Assembly (NCBI GenBank): GCA_021779835.1
Contig: JAJXZX010000002.1
Location: 1-64,000, forward strand
DNA: 64,000 bases
Direction: 5' to 3'
Source: Pseudomonadota bacterium
GTDB taxonomy: Bacteria > Pseudomonadota > Alphaproteobacteria > Rhodobacterales > Rhodobacteraceae
Of the stretch, positions 50,765 to 58,632 are shown piece by piece; position 1 is the stretch's first letter, and each line of letters opens with the position of its first letter. Under the pieces are notes generated by a model, which was given only the letters and a program-made list of their open reading frames with translations, was not told the origin of the DNA and did not search any database. The position numbers and the translations under genes are program-made.

Positions 50765-51577
50765 ATGGCAGTAGGCATTTTTGACAGCGGGCTGGGCGGC
50801 CTGACGGTGCTGGACGCGGTGGCGCGCCGTTTGCCCGCGGTGCCGCTGGTCTATTTCGGTGACAACGCCCATGCGCCTTACGGGGTGCGCACGTCGGATG
50901 ATATTTTCAACCTGACCTGTGCGGCGACGGAACGGCTGTGGGGCGAGGGCTGCGATCTGGTGATCCTTGCCTGCAACACCGCCTCGGCGGCTGCGCTGAA
51001 GCGGATGCAGGAAACCTGGGTGCCGCCGGGTAAGCGCGTGCTGGGCGTGTTTGTGCCGCTGATCGAGGCGCTGACCGAACGCCAGTGGGGCGACAACTCA
51101 CCGCCGCGCGAGGTTGCGGTGAAGCATGTCGCGCTGTTCGCGACGCCCGCCACCGTCGCCAGCCGCGCCTTTCAGCGCGAGCTGTCATTCCGCGCCATCG
51201 GCGTCGATGTCGAGGCGCAACCCTGCGGCGGCGTGGTCGATGCCATCGAGCAGGGCGACGAAATCCTCGCCGAGGCATTGGTGCGCAGCCATGTCGAGGC
51301 GCTGATGCGCCGGATGCCGCACCCAGAGGCGGCGATCCTTGGCTGCACGCATTACCCGCTGATGCAGGCCGCGTTCCAAGAGGCACTGGGCGAGGGCGTG
51401 CGCGTCTATTCGCAGGCTAATCTGGTGGCGGAAAGCCTTGCCGATTACCTGATCCGTCGCCCGGAATTTCTTGGGTCGGGCACGCAGGCGAAATTCCTGA
51501 CCACGGGCGACCCCAAATACGTTTCCAGCAAGGCCACGCAGTTCCTGCGGCGCAAGATCACGTTCGAGGCGGCCTAG
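50765..51577 (+). CDS. murI: Glutamate racemase
   Basis: The 270-residue protein has the two catalytic cysteines Cys70 (ACNTASA) and Cys194 (LGCTHYPL), and the N-terminal [13 protein letters not shown]. It provides D-glutamate for peptidoglycan. The start at 50765 is chosen by the family N-terminus; the frame is open for 44 codons upstream without similarity. A terminator follows. Confidence 0.96.
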   Translation: MAVGIFDSGLGGLTVLDAVARRLPAVPLVYFGDNAHAPYGVRTSDDIFNLTCAATERLWGEGCDLVILACNTASAAALKRMQETWVPPGKRVLGVFVPLIEALTERQWGDNSPPREVAVKHVALFATPATVASRAFQRELSFRAIGVDVEAQPCGGVVDAIEQGDEILAEALVRSHVEALMRRMPHPEAAILGCTHYPLMQAAFQEALGEGVRVYSQANLVAESLADYLIRRPEFLGSGTQAKFLTTGDPKYVSSKATQFLRRKITFEAA

Positions 51578-51611
51578 GCGGCCTCGTTGAAAATGCCACG
51601 ATTGACCGGTG

Positions 51612-51637
51612 GAACGCCGCAATTCCGGCGTTCTTTT
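51612..51637 (+). terminator. Rho-independent terminator of murI
   Basis: GAACGCCG (51612-51619) pairs with CGGCGTTC (51626-51633) around CAATTC and is followed by TTTT, 35 bases after the murI stop. Confidence 0.75.
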
Positions 51638-51700
51638 GTCCGGTTGCCCCACTAGCACTTGCCCGTCCAACCATGGACACGAGGGCAGGAGCGCATTTCG

Positions 51701-52348
51701 ATGCAAGGCGGGTTCGGGATCTGGGGTGCCTTTTGCGGCGGAGCGGTCGCTTTGGCGATCAGCCTGCCCGCGCAGGCGTCGACGCTGAACGCCTCTGACG
51801 TGCCGGGTGGGTTCAGCACCTCTTTCCTCGCCCCGACGGTGATTGGCGCCGGGGTCACGCTGGTCAATGCCTCGACCACGGGCGCGCCGGTTGTGCTGGA
51901 ATTCAACGCGCTGCCCGCCGGGGCGCAGACGCTGAGCTTCAGCTTTTCAATTCCCGCGTCGATCGGTGTGCTAGGCGCATCAAACGGCTGGACCTATGCC
52001 AACGCGGGCGGCTCGCTGTATTACAAAACCGGCACGCCTTTCCTGTATAGCGCCTACGAGGGCACCCAGCTGAGCTATGCGATGAACAACACCTCGCTGG
52101 CCAGTTTTACCGACACGGTGACGCTGGCGCTTGGCGCGACGTTTGCAGGCCCGCTTTATATCTCGCTGCCCGCAAGCTGGGGCAGTGCGCCGGTCAGCCT
52201 TGCGCTGGCCACGCCGTCGAACGCCATCGCGGCGCCTGCGCCGGTGCCGCTGCCGCCGGGGGCCGCCATGTTGGGCAGCGTCTTGGTGGCACTTGGGCTT
52301 GCCGCGGCGCGCCGTCGGAAGTATGGCAAAGGTCTTGTGTTCAGCTGA
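51701..52348 (+). CDS. Exported protein with VPLP-type C-terminal sorting signal
   Basis: The 215-residue protein has a signal peptide (residues 1-25, ending PAQAS) and a C-terminal tripartite signal: VPLPPGAAML near 188, a hydrophobic helix (LGSVLVALGLAAA) and a terminal RRRK cluster. This is the VPLPA-CTERM/PEP-CTERM pattern processed by exosortases. The mature part is Ser/Thr/Ala-rich beta-type sequence without cysteines or catalytic motifs. A GAGGGCAGGAG stretch precedes the ATG at 51701. No exosortase gene is in the window. The function is unknown; surface or matrix roles are typical of the class. Confidence 0.8.
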   Translation: MQGGFGIWGAFCGGAVALAISLPAQASTLNASDVPGGFSTSFLAPTVIGAGVTLVNASTTGAPVVLEFNALPAGAQTLSFSFSIPASIGVLGASNGWTYANAGGSLYYKTGTPFLYSAYEGTQLSYAMNNTSLASFTDTVTLALGATFAGPLYISLPASWGSAPVSLALATPSNAIAAPAPVPLPPGAAMLGSVLVALGLAAARRRKYGKGLVFS

Positions 52349-52392
52349 CGCCGGGCGGCGCATCTTCCCCCGGCAAGATCAAGGGGGATATC

Positions 52393-53418
52393 ATGACCCA
52401 TAGAATCGCCATCCTCGGGGCCTCTGGCTATACCGGCGCGGAGCTTATCCGCCTGATCGCCACCCATCCCACCATGCGCATTGTCGCCCTTTCCGCCGAC
52501 CGCAAGGCGGGGATGAGCATGGCAGAGGTGTTCCCCCACCTGCGCCACCTTGCGCTGCCCAAGCTGACCACGATCGAGGAGATTGACTTCGCCGAGGTCG
52601 ATCTGGCCTTTTGCGCGCTGCCGCATGGCGTGACGCATGGGCTGGTCAAGACGCTGCCCGCGCATGTGAAGGTGGTGGACCTGTCCGCCGATTTCCGGCT
52701 GCGCGATGCGGCGGCCTACAAGAAATGGTATGGCCTTGATCACACCGCGATGGAGATCCAGCCGCAGGTCGCGTTTGGCCTGCCCGAGTTTTACCGCGAC
52801 CAGATCCGCGCCGCGCGTATCACCGCCAACACCGGCTGCTATGTCGCGACCTCGCTTTTGCCGCTGATCCCCTTGCTGCGCGCGGGGGCGGTGGCGCCCG
52901 AGGGGCTGGTGATCGACGCCAAATCCAGCGTGTCCGGCGCGGGCCGTGCCCTGCGCGAGGGCAACCTATTTTGCGAGGTGAACGAGGGGTTTTCGGCCTA
53001 TGGCGTCGCCCACCACCGCCACATGGGCGAGCTGGATCAAGAGCTTAGCCTTGCCGCAGGCCAACCGGTGCTGGCCAGCTTTACCCCCCATCTGGTGCCG
53101 ATGAACCGCGGCATGATGGCGACGATCTATGCGGCAGGCGACGCCGTCCGCGCGCATGAGGTTTTGATGCAGACCTACGCCAAAGAGCGTTTTGTCGAGG
53201 TTTTGCCGCTGGGCCAGACCCCGTCAACGCAGCATGTGAAGGGCTCTAACCTGTGTCATATTGGCGTGGTGAAAGATCGCGGCGAAGGGCGTATGATTAT
53301 CGTGTCGGTGCTCGACAACGTGATGAAGGGCGCCTCCGGTCAGGCGCTACAATGCGCCAATATCATGCTGGGCGAGGATGAGGGGGCAGGGCTATCGCTG
53401 TCGCCGATCTTCCCCTGA
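52393..53418 (+). CDS. argC: N-acetyl-gamma-glutamyl-phosphate reductase
   Basis: The 341-residue protein starts with the NADP-binding GASGYTGAEL near 9-18 and has the catalytic Cys149 in NTGCYVATS. It reduces N-acetylglutamyl phosphate to the semialdehyde in arginine synthesis. It precedes ccmE by 13 bases on the same strand, probably one transcript. No other arg gene adjoins it. Confidence 0.97.
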   Translation: MTHRIAILGASGYTGAELIRLIATHPTMRIVALSADRKAGMSMAEVFPHLRHLALPKLTTIEEIDFAEVDLAFCALPHGVTHGLVKTLPAHVKVVDLSADFRLRDAAAYKKWYGLDHTAMEIQPQVAFGLPEFYRDQIRAARITANTGCYVATSLLPLIPLLRAGAVAPEGLVIDAKSSVSGAGRALREGNLFCEVNEGFSAYGVAHHRHMGELDQELSLAAGQPVLASFTPHLVPMNRGMMATIYAAGDAVRAHEVLMQTYAKERFVEVLPLGQTPSTQHVKGSNLCHIGVVKDRGEGRMIIVSVLDNVMKGASGQALQCANIMLGEDEGAGLSLSPIFP

Positions 53419-53431
53419 GTAAGGACGTAAG

Positions 53432-53887
53432 ATGAAGGGCCTGAAGAACCTCAAGAAAACGCGACGGGTGCAGATCATCGTCGTGGCGGCGGTGGCGCTT
53501 GCGCTGTCGACCGCGATGATCGGCTATGCCATGAAAGACGGCATTAACTACTTCCGCACGCCAAGTCAGGTTCTGGCGCAAAACATCGCGCCGTCAGAGA
53601 TGTTCCGCATCGGCGGCTTGGTCGAGAAAGGCAGCCTTGTGCGCGGGCAGGGGCAGACGATTTCCTTTCGCGTGACCGACACCAAATCGACGCTGCCCGT
53701 CCAGTATACCGGTGTTCTGCCTGATCTGTTCAGCGAAGGCACCGGCGTCGTCGCCACTGGGCGCTGGGTGAACGGCACCTTCCAAGCGACGGAAATCCTT
53801 GCGAAACATGATGCGAACTACATGCCCAAGGAAGTCATCGACTCGCTGAAGAAACAGGGCGTCTACGTCGCGCCAAGCTCCAGCTGA
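53432..53887 (+). CDS. ccmE: Cytochrome c maturation heme chaperone CcmE
   Basis: The 151-residue protein has a single N-terminal membrane anchor (about 13-34) and a periplasmic OB-fold domain. The heme-binding His126 and Tyr130 are in AKHDANYMP. It covalently carries heme from the CcmABCD complex to CcmF/H. ccmF and ccmH are 1.3 kb downstream, separated by the lysis cassette. Confidence 0.97.
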   Translation: MKGLKNLKKTRRVQIIVVAAVALALSTAMIGYAMKDGINYFRTPSQVLAQNIAPSEMFRIGGLVEKGSLVRGQGQTISFRVTDTKSTLPVQYTGVLPDLFSEGTGVVATGRWVNGTFQATEILAKHDANYMPKEVIDSLKKQGVYVAPSSS

Positions 53888-53915
53888 TCTGACCGCGCGC
53901 TGCGCTAGCCCTAAG

Positions 53916-53930
53916 TTAACCAATTGTTAG
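53916..53930. promoter_or_regulatory. CtrA-like box upstream of the endolysin gene
   Basis: TTAACCAATTGTTAG fits TTAA-N7-TTAA at seven of eight positions. It ends 38 bases before the endolysin ATG at 53969. CtrA is required for release of the gene transfer agent in Rhodobacter capsulatus, so control of this lysis cassette by CtrA is plausible. Confidence 0.55.
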
Positions 53931-53968
53931 CACCCTCCTCGCCTAGGTAAAACCACGCGGGGATGACC

Positions 53969-54580
53969 ATGCAATCGGTTCAGGATATCGCGCTTGCCAT
54001 TGTGGCGCGCGAAGGCGGCTATGTGAATGACCCGGCAGATCCGGGCGGGCCCACCAATTACGGCGTGACACTGGCGACGATGCAGCGGCTGGGGATGGAT
54101 CTGACCGGCGACGGGCAGGTGACCGACGCCGATGTGCAGCGCCTCAGCCGCGATCAGGCGGTGCAGATATTTGTCACCAACTATTATCAGCAACCCCACA
54201 TCGACCTGTTGCCAGAGATACTGCAACCCTCGGTGTTTGACATGAACGTCAACGCGGGCGCGACCTCGATCACGTTGTTGCAGCGGTTGGTCAGCCAGAT
54301 GGGATTCGGCTGCACCGTCGATGGGGTGGTCGGCCCGCAAACCGCGGGGGCTGTGCGCAACGCGACCGCCGCCGCGCCCGATCATATCGTTGACGCCTAC
54401 GGAATCGCGCGGCGCAACTATTACTACGCGCTCGCCGATGCCCACCCTGCGATGCGCAAATATGCGCGCACGCAATCGGGGGGCAAGGGCGGCTGGATCA
54501 CCCGTGCCGAGGAGTTCATCTCGCCGAAATACCGCCTTACGCTGGCGCAGGCACAGGAAAGGACCAAGGCATGGGGCTGA
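53969..54580 (+). CDS. Endolysin, GH108 N-acetylmuramidase (GTA-type)
   Basis: The 203-residue protein has the glycoside hydrolase 108 catalytic motif REGGYVNDPAD with Glu15, then DPGGPTNYGVT, and a C-terminal peptidoglycan-binding region (FDMNVNAGATSITLLQ). There is no signal peptide, so a holin is needed for export. The adjacent overlapping gene encodes one. I use the second ATG (53969), six bases after GGGG; the ATG at 53963 is too close to it. Endolysin-holin pairs of this type release the gene transfer agent of Rhodobacter relatives. Confidence 0.85.
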   Translation: MQSVQDIALAIVAREGGYVNDPADPGGPTNYGVTLATMQRLGMDLTGDGQVTDADVQRLSRDQAVQIFVTNYYQQPHIDLLPEILQPSVFDMNVNAGATSITLLQRLVSQMGFGCTVDGVVGPQTAGAVRNATAAAPDHIVDAYGIARRNYYYALADAHPAMRKYARTQSGGKGGWITRAEEFISPKYRLTLAQAQERTKAWG

Positions 54581-55092
54581 TCGATCAGGTGCTGGGTGGG
54601 GCCAATACGCTGACCGCCGCGGGCAATGCGGTGCAGGGCGTGGCAGAGGTCTTTACCGCAAACGCAACCAAGCAGATGGAGTTGTCGAACGCCGCCTATA
54701 CCACCGCGATGGGCGAGACGAGCGATGAGTTTCAGACCGCCGGCGCGGGAAAGTTTGACCGTTTTGTCAATGGTTTGAACCGTCTGCCGCGCCCGATGCT
54801 GGCGCTGGGGACGTTGGCGCTGTTCGTCTATGCGATGGTGGCGCCGGTCAGTTTCACGCAGCGTATGGTGGGCCTTGGCTATGTGCCCGATCCGCTGTGG
54901 TGGCTGTTGGGCGCCATCGTCTCGTTCTATTTCGGCGCACGAGAGGCGCATTATTTTCGGGTCGGTCGCGCGCTTGCGCCTCAACTGACCGCGGCGGCCA
55001 CCGATGCTGCGGCATCGCTGCCCGCTGCCGCCGCGCCGCATAGCGACACCAACGCAGCGCTTGACGACTGGCGCGGCCAGCACAACCGCTAA
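54571..55092 (+). CDS. Holin, GTA-type (3TM family)
   Basis: The 173-residue protein has an amphipathic N-terminal half, membrane helices at about 71-95 (LALGTLALFVYAMVAPV) and 108-125 (LWWLLGAIVSFYFGA), and an Ala/Pro-rich tail. This matches the holin family associated with gene-transfer-agent release. It overlaps the endolysin gene by 10 bases, a typical lysis-cassette arrangement, and is followed by a terminator. Confidence 0.82.
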   Translation: MGLIDQVLGGANTLTAAGNAVQGVAEVFTANATKQMELSNAAYTTAMGETSDEFQTAGAGKFDRFVNGLNRLPRPMLALGTLALFVYAMVAPVSFTQRMVGLGYVPDPLWWLLGAIVSFYFGAREAHYFRVGRALAPQLTAAATDAAASLPAAAAPHSDTNAALDDWRGQHNR

Positions 55093-55112
55093 GCCTTACG
55101 GCACCGCACTCA

Positions 55113-55137
55113 GGCCCCCCAAATCGGGGGGCCGTTT
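55113..55137 (+). terminator. Rho-independent terminator after the holin gene
   Basis: GGCCCCCC (55113-55120) pairs with GGGGGGCC (55126-55133) around AAATC, followed by GTTTC. It isolates the lysis cassette from ccmF. Confidence 0.75.
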
Positions 55138-55234
55138 CATTTGCGCCCATCACCCCCCGAAAAGTGATGCTTTGCCCGCGACATGCGCGCGCAGACCCAT
55201 TGGCGAGGCCGCAGTTCGCGCCTATGCTGGCCGC

Positions 55235-57208
55235 ATGATTACAGAACTCGGTCATTTCGCCCTCGTCCTCGCGCTTGCTGTCGCGGTCGTGCAAACCATC
55301 ATCCCGCTGATCGGCGCCCACAAGGGCTGGCCGGGCTGGATGGCGGTGGCCGAACCTGCGGCCACAGCGCAATTTCTGCTGGTGGCGTTCTCGTTCGGCG
55401 CACTGATGTGGGCTTTCATCACCGACGACTTCTCGCTGAAGCTGGTGGTGGAGAACTCGCACACGCTGAAGCCGATGCTGTATAAAGTCGCCGGAACCTG
55501 GGGCAACCACGAAGGCTCGATGCTGCTGTGGGTGCTGATTCTGTCGCTGTTTGGCGCCACTGCCGCGATGTTTGGCGGCAATCTGCCGCCACGCTTGCGC
55601 GCCCGCGTTCTGGCGGTGCAGGCCTCGATCGGGGTCGCGTTCTACATCTTCATCCTGTTCACCTCGAACCCGTTTCTGCGCCTCGCCAATCCGCCGCTGA
55701 ACGGGCAGGGCATGAACCCGCTGTTGCAAGACCCCGGCCTCGCCTTCCACCCGCCGTTCCTTTACCTCGGCTATGTTGGCCTCTCGATGGCGTTTTCCTT
55801 CGCCGTCGCGGCCTTGATCGAGGGGCGCGTTGACGCCGCTTGGGCGCGTTGGGTGCGCCCGTGGACGCTTGCCGCTTGGGTGTTCCTGACCATCGGCATC
55901 GCGATGGGATCGTGGTGGAGCTATTACGTCCTCGGCTGGGGTGGCTTCTGGTTCTGGGATCCAGTCGAGAATGCCTCGTTGATGCCGTGGCTGATCGCCG
56001 CCGCGCTGGTCCATTCCGCCATCGTGGTGGAAAAACGCGAGGCGCTGAAAAGCTGGACCGTCCTCCTCGCCATCCTCGCCTTCGGCTTCTCGCTGATCGG
56101 CACTTTCCTTGTGCGGTCGGGCGTCATCACCTCGGTGCACGCCTTCGCCAACGACCCGCGCCGGGGTGTCTATATCCTCGCCATCCTTGGATTTTTCATG
56201 GGCGGCTCACTCACGCTATACGCCGCGCGGGCCTCTGCTATGGCGGCGAAGGGCGTATTCTCCACCGTTTCCCGCGAAACTGCGCTGGTGATGAACAACG
56301 TCCTGCTTGCCGTCTCAGCCTTCGTCGTGTTCATCGGCACGGTCTGGCCGCTGGTGGCGGAGCTGGTGTTCAACCGCAAGCTCTCGGTCGGCCCGCCCTT
56401 CTTCAACCTCGCCTTCCCGCCCTTCCTGATCGCCGCCGCGCTATTGATTCCACTCGGCTCGCTGATGCCGTGGAAGCGCGCGCGGCTTGGCCAAAGCCTG
56501 CGCCCGTTGCGCGGCGTGCTGGTGCTCGCCGTCGCGATCGGCGCGCTGGTTTGGGCGATGCAAACCGGGCGCACCGCGCTTGGGCCGGTCGGCGCGGCGC
56601 TTGGCGCGTGGCTTGTCGCGGGCTCGGCGGTTGACCTGCTGACCCGCACCGGGCGCGGCCCGATCTCCACCCGCCTCGCGCGCCTCACCCGCCTGCCGCG
56701 CGCCGAATGGGGCAAGGCCACGGCGCACGCTGGCATGGGCATCTTGATCTTCGGCATTTGCGGCGTGATGGCGTGGCAGGTCGAGGATATCCGCATCGCG
56801 AAAATTGGCGAAAGCTTCCCGGTCGGCCAATTCGAGGTCACGCTCGAAGGCGTCCACAAGGCGCAAGGCCCGAACTACGAGGCGACGATTGCCGATATGA
56901 AGGTCACGCAAGACGGCCAGACTGTTGCGCTGCTTCACCCCGACAAACGTTTTTACCCGGTGGCGCAAATGCCCACCACGCAGGCCGCGATTCAGCGCAG
57001 TGTGATGCGCGACATCTACCTTGTGGTCGGCGACAAGCAGGCCAACGGCGGCTACGCGGTGCGCAGCTACATCAAGCCCTTTGCGGATTGGATGTGGGCG
57101 GGCGCGCTTATCATGGCGTTCGGCGGCTTCCTGAGCCTGACCGACCGCCGCTACCGCATCGCTGTGGGCGCGCGCAAATCCGCTGCAACCCCGGTGGCGG
57201 CCGAATGA
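55235..57208 (+). CDS. ccmF: Cytochrome c-type biogenesis protein CcmF
   Basis: The 657-residue protein has about 14 membrane helices, the WWD domain (GWGGFWFWDPVENASLMPW) that presents heme near residues 226-244, and conserved periplasmic histidines. It is the heme lyase that attaches heme to apocytochrome c with CcmH. The start at 55235 is chosen by the family N-terminus MITELGHFALVLA. Its last four bases overlap ccmH (ATGA). Confidence 0.96.
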   Translation: MITELGHFALVLALAVAVVQTIIPLIGAHKGWPGWMAVAEPAATAQFLLVAFSFGALMWAFITDDFSLKLVVENSHTLKPMLYKVAGTWGNHEGSMLLWVLILSLFGATAAMFGGNLPPRLRARVLAVQASIGVAFYIFILFTSNPFLRLANPPLNGQGMNPLLQDPGLAFHPPFLYLGYVGLSMAFSFAVAALIEGRVDAAWARWVRPWTLAAWVFLTIGIAMGSWWSYYVLGWGGFWFWDPVENASLMPWLIAAALVHSAIVVEKREALKSWTVLLAILAFGFSLIGTFLVRSGVITSVHAFANDPRRGVYILAILGFFMGGSLTLYAARASAMAAKGVFSTVSRETALVMNNVLLAVSAFVVFIGTVWPLVAELVFNRKLSVGPPFFNLAFPPFLIAAALLIPLGSLMPWKRARLGQSLRPLRGVLVLAVAIGALVWAMQTGRTALGPVGAALGAWLVAGSAVDLLTRTGRGPISTRLARLTRLPRAEWGKATAHAGMGILIFGICGVMAWQVEDIRIAKIGESFPVGQFEVTLEGVHKAQGPNYEATIADMKVTQDGQTVALLHPDKRFYPVAQMPTTQAAIQRSVMRDIYLVVGDKQANGGYAVRSYIKPFADWMWAGALIMAFGGFLSLTDRRYRIAVGARKSAATPVAAE

Positions 57209-57672
57209 TGCGCCGCCTTGCCCTTGTGGTGGCTTTGGGCCTGACGCCGATGCTCGCGGCCCCGGCCCATGCCGTGCAACCCTCTGAAATGCTTGCCGAT
57301 CCAGTGCTGGAGGCGCGCGCGCGCGATATCTCTGCCGGGCTGCGCTGCCTTGTCTGCCGCAATGAATCGATCGACGAATCCGACGCCTCTCTCGCGCATG
57401 ACCTGCGCGTGTTGGTGCGTCAGCGCTTGCTTGCGGGTGATACCAACCAGCAGGTGGTGAAATACATCGTCGCGCGCTATGGCGAATTTGTGCTGCTGAA
57501 ACCAACCACCACCGGCGCCAACCTGATCCTCTGGGCCTCTGGCCCCGCGATGTTCCTCGCCGGTCTTGGCCTCTTTGCCCTTACGCTGCGCCGCCGCAAA
57601 AAGGGCGACCCCGCGCAGGCAAAGCTTACGGCAGAGGATGAGGCCCGCCTCGCCACGATCCTGAAAGAGTGA
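57205..57672 (+). CDS. ccmH: Cytochrome c-type biogenesis protein CcmH
   Basis: The 155-residue protein has a signal peptide (about residues 1-23), the redox motif LRCLVCRNESI (Cys48, Cys51) in a three-helix domain and one C-terminal membrane helix. It reduces or holds the apocytochrome CxxCH thiols for heme ligation by CcmF. It lacks the C-terminal TPR part that E. coli CcmH has; CcmI would provide that and is not here. Coupled to ccmF by ATGA. Confidence 0.95.
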   Translation: MMRRLALVVALGLTPMLAAPAHAVQPSEMLADPVLEARARDISAGLRCLVCRNESIDESDASLAHDLRVLVRQRLLAGDTNQQVVKYIVARYGEFVLLKPTTTGANLILWASGPAMFLAGLGLFALTLRRRKKGDPAQAKLTAEDEARLATILKE

Positions 57673-57741
57673 CGTAAAGTTGCCCCTAGCGGCGCGCGCC
57701 CGTTGCCCTAGACTGGCGCGATGCAAGCAAGGAGCAGCCCG

Positions 57742-58512
57742 ATGTCCTATCAGACCATCACCTACGCAGAGGCCGATGGCCTTGGCCTGATTACCCTGAC
57801 GCGGCCCGCGGTGATGAACGCGCTGAACCGCCAGATGCGGGCAGAGATTACAGCGGCCCTTCGCAACACCACGGCCCGCGCGCTGGTCATCACCGGCGAA
57901 GGCCGCGCCTTCTGCTCGGGTCAGGATCTCGCCGACGCGCCCGCAGATGGCCGTTTCGATATCGAGGCGACCTTGCGCGACGAATATGTCCCCATGCTGC
58001 GCGCCATCGTCGATTGCCCGGTGCCGGTGATCGCCGCCGTCAACGGCAGCGCCGCCGGGGCAGGGGCCAACCTCGCGCTGGCTTGCGACGTGGTGATTGC
58101 GGCGGAAAGTGCCAGCTTTATCCAAGCCTTCACCCGCATCGGCCTGATCCCCGACGCAGGCGGCACCTGGACCCTGCCGCGACAGGTTGGAAACGCCCGC
58201 GCCATGGGGGCGATGCTGTTTGCCGACACGATCACCGCGCGTCAGGCCGCCGACTGGGGCATGATTTGGGAGGCGGTGCCCGATGACCTTTTCGCCGCGC
58301 ACTGGCAAGCGCGCGCGCAAAGCCTCGCCAGCGGCCCGACGGACGCCTACCGGAACCTCAAAGTCGCGCTGCGGGCCAGTGCCGACAACACGCTTGATGC
58401 GCAACTGGCGTTAGAGGCAAAACTGCAAGGGATATGTGGGGCCACGGCCGACTTTTACGAGGGCGTCAGCGCCTTCCTGCAAAAACGCAAAGCCCGCTTT
58501 ACCGGCCACTAA
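57742..58512 (+). CDS. Enoyl-CoA hydratase/isomerase family protein (PaaG-like)
   Basis: The 256-residue protein is a crotonase. Oxyanion-hole segments are AFCSGQDLAD and NGSAAGAGANLALACD; the active-site region IPDAGGTWTLPR has Asp where hydratases have Glu, as in PaaG-type isomerases. A GGAG is at good spacing to the ATG at 57742. The substrate is not clear; a link to phenylacetyl-CoA is possible because the upstream region of the window has an aryl-pyruvate oxidoreductase, but the two genes are 8 kb apart. Confidence 0.85.
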   Translation: MSYQTITYAEADGLGLITLTRPAVMNALNRQMRAEITAALRNTTARALVITGEGRAFCSGQDLADAPADGRFDIEATLRDEYVPMLRAIVDCPVPVIAAVNGSAAGAGANLALACDVVIAAESASFIQAFTRIGLIPDAGGTWTLPRQVGNARAMGAMLFADTITARQAADWGMIWEAVPDDLFAAHWQARAQSLASGPTDAYRNLKVALRASADNTLDAQLALEAKLQGICGATADFYEGVSAFLQKRKARFTGH

Positions 58513-58529
58513 GCCCGCCGCGCTCCCAT

Positions 58530-58561
58530 TTGCTTTGGCCCAAATATCCCCCGCGGAGCGG
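58530..58561 (-). repeat. Variant copy of the interspersed element
   Basis: On the minus strand this reads CGCTCCGCGGGGGATATTTG followed by GGCCAAAGCAAA, close to the 2215 copy. It lies between two convergent stops (58512 and 58633), in the orientation of gltA, beyond the terminator at 58588. Confidence 0.6.
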
Positions 58562-58587
58562 TCAGTCCAACACCCGCGCGAAATGCA

Positions 58588-58615
58588 GAAAGGCCGCCCA
58601 ACCGGGCGGCCTTTC
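58588..58615. terminator. Bidirectional Rho-independent terminator (gltA side)
   Basis: GAAAGGCCGCCC (58588-58599) pairs with GGGCGGCCTTTC (58604-58615) around AACC. The A and T runs flank a GC-rich 8-bp core, so it can act for gltA and for the crotonase gene. Confidence 0.85.
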
Positions 58616-58632
58616 TTCGCACATAACCGGGC

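Noticed and set aside
53969-55092. Endolysin-holin pair as part of an integrated prophage
   Set aside because: No integrase, att-like repeats or phage structural genes adjoin; flanking genes are core ccm genes. GTA-type lysis module fits better.
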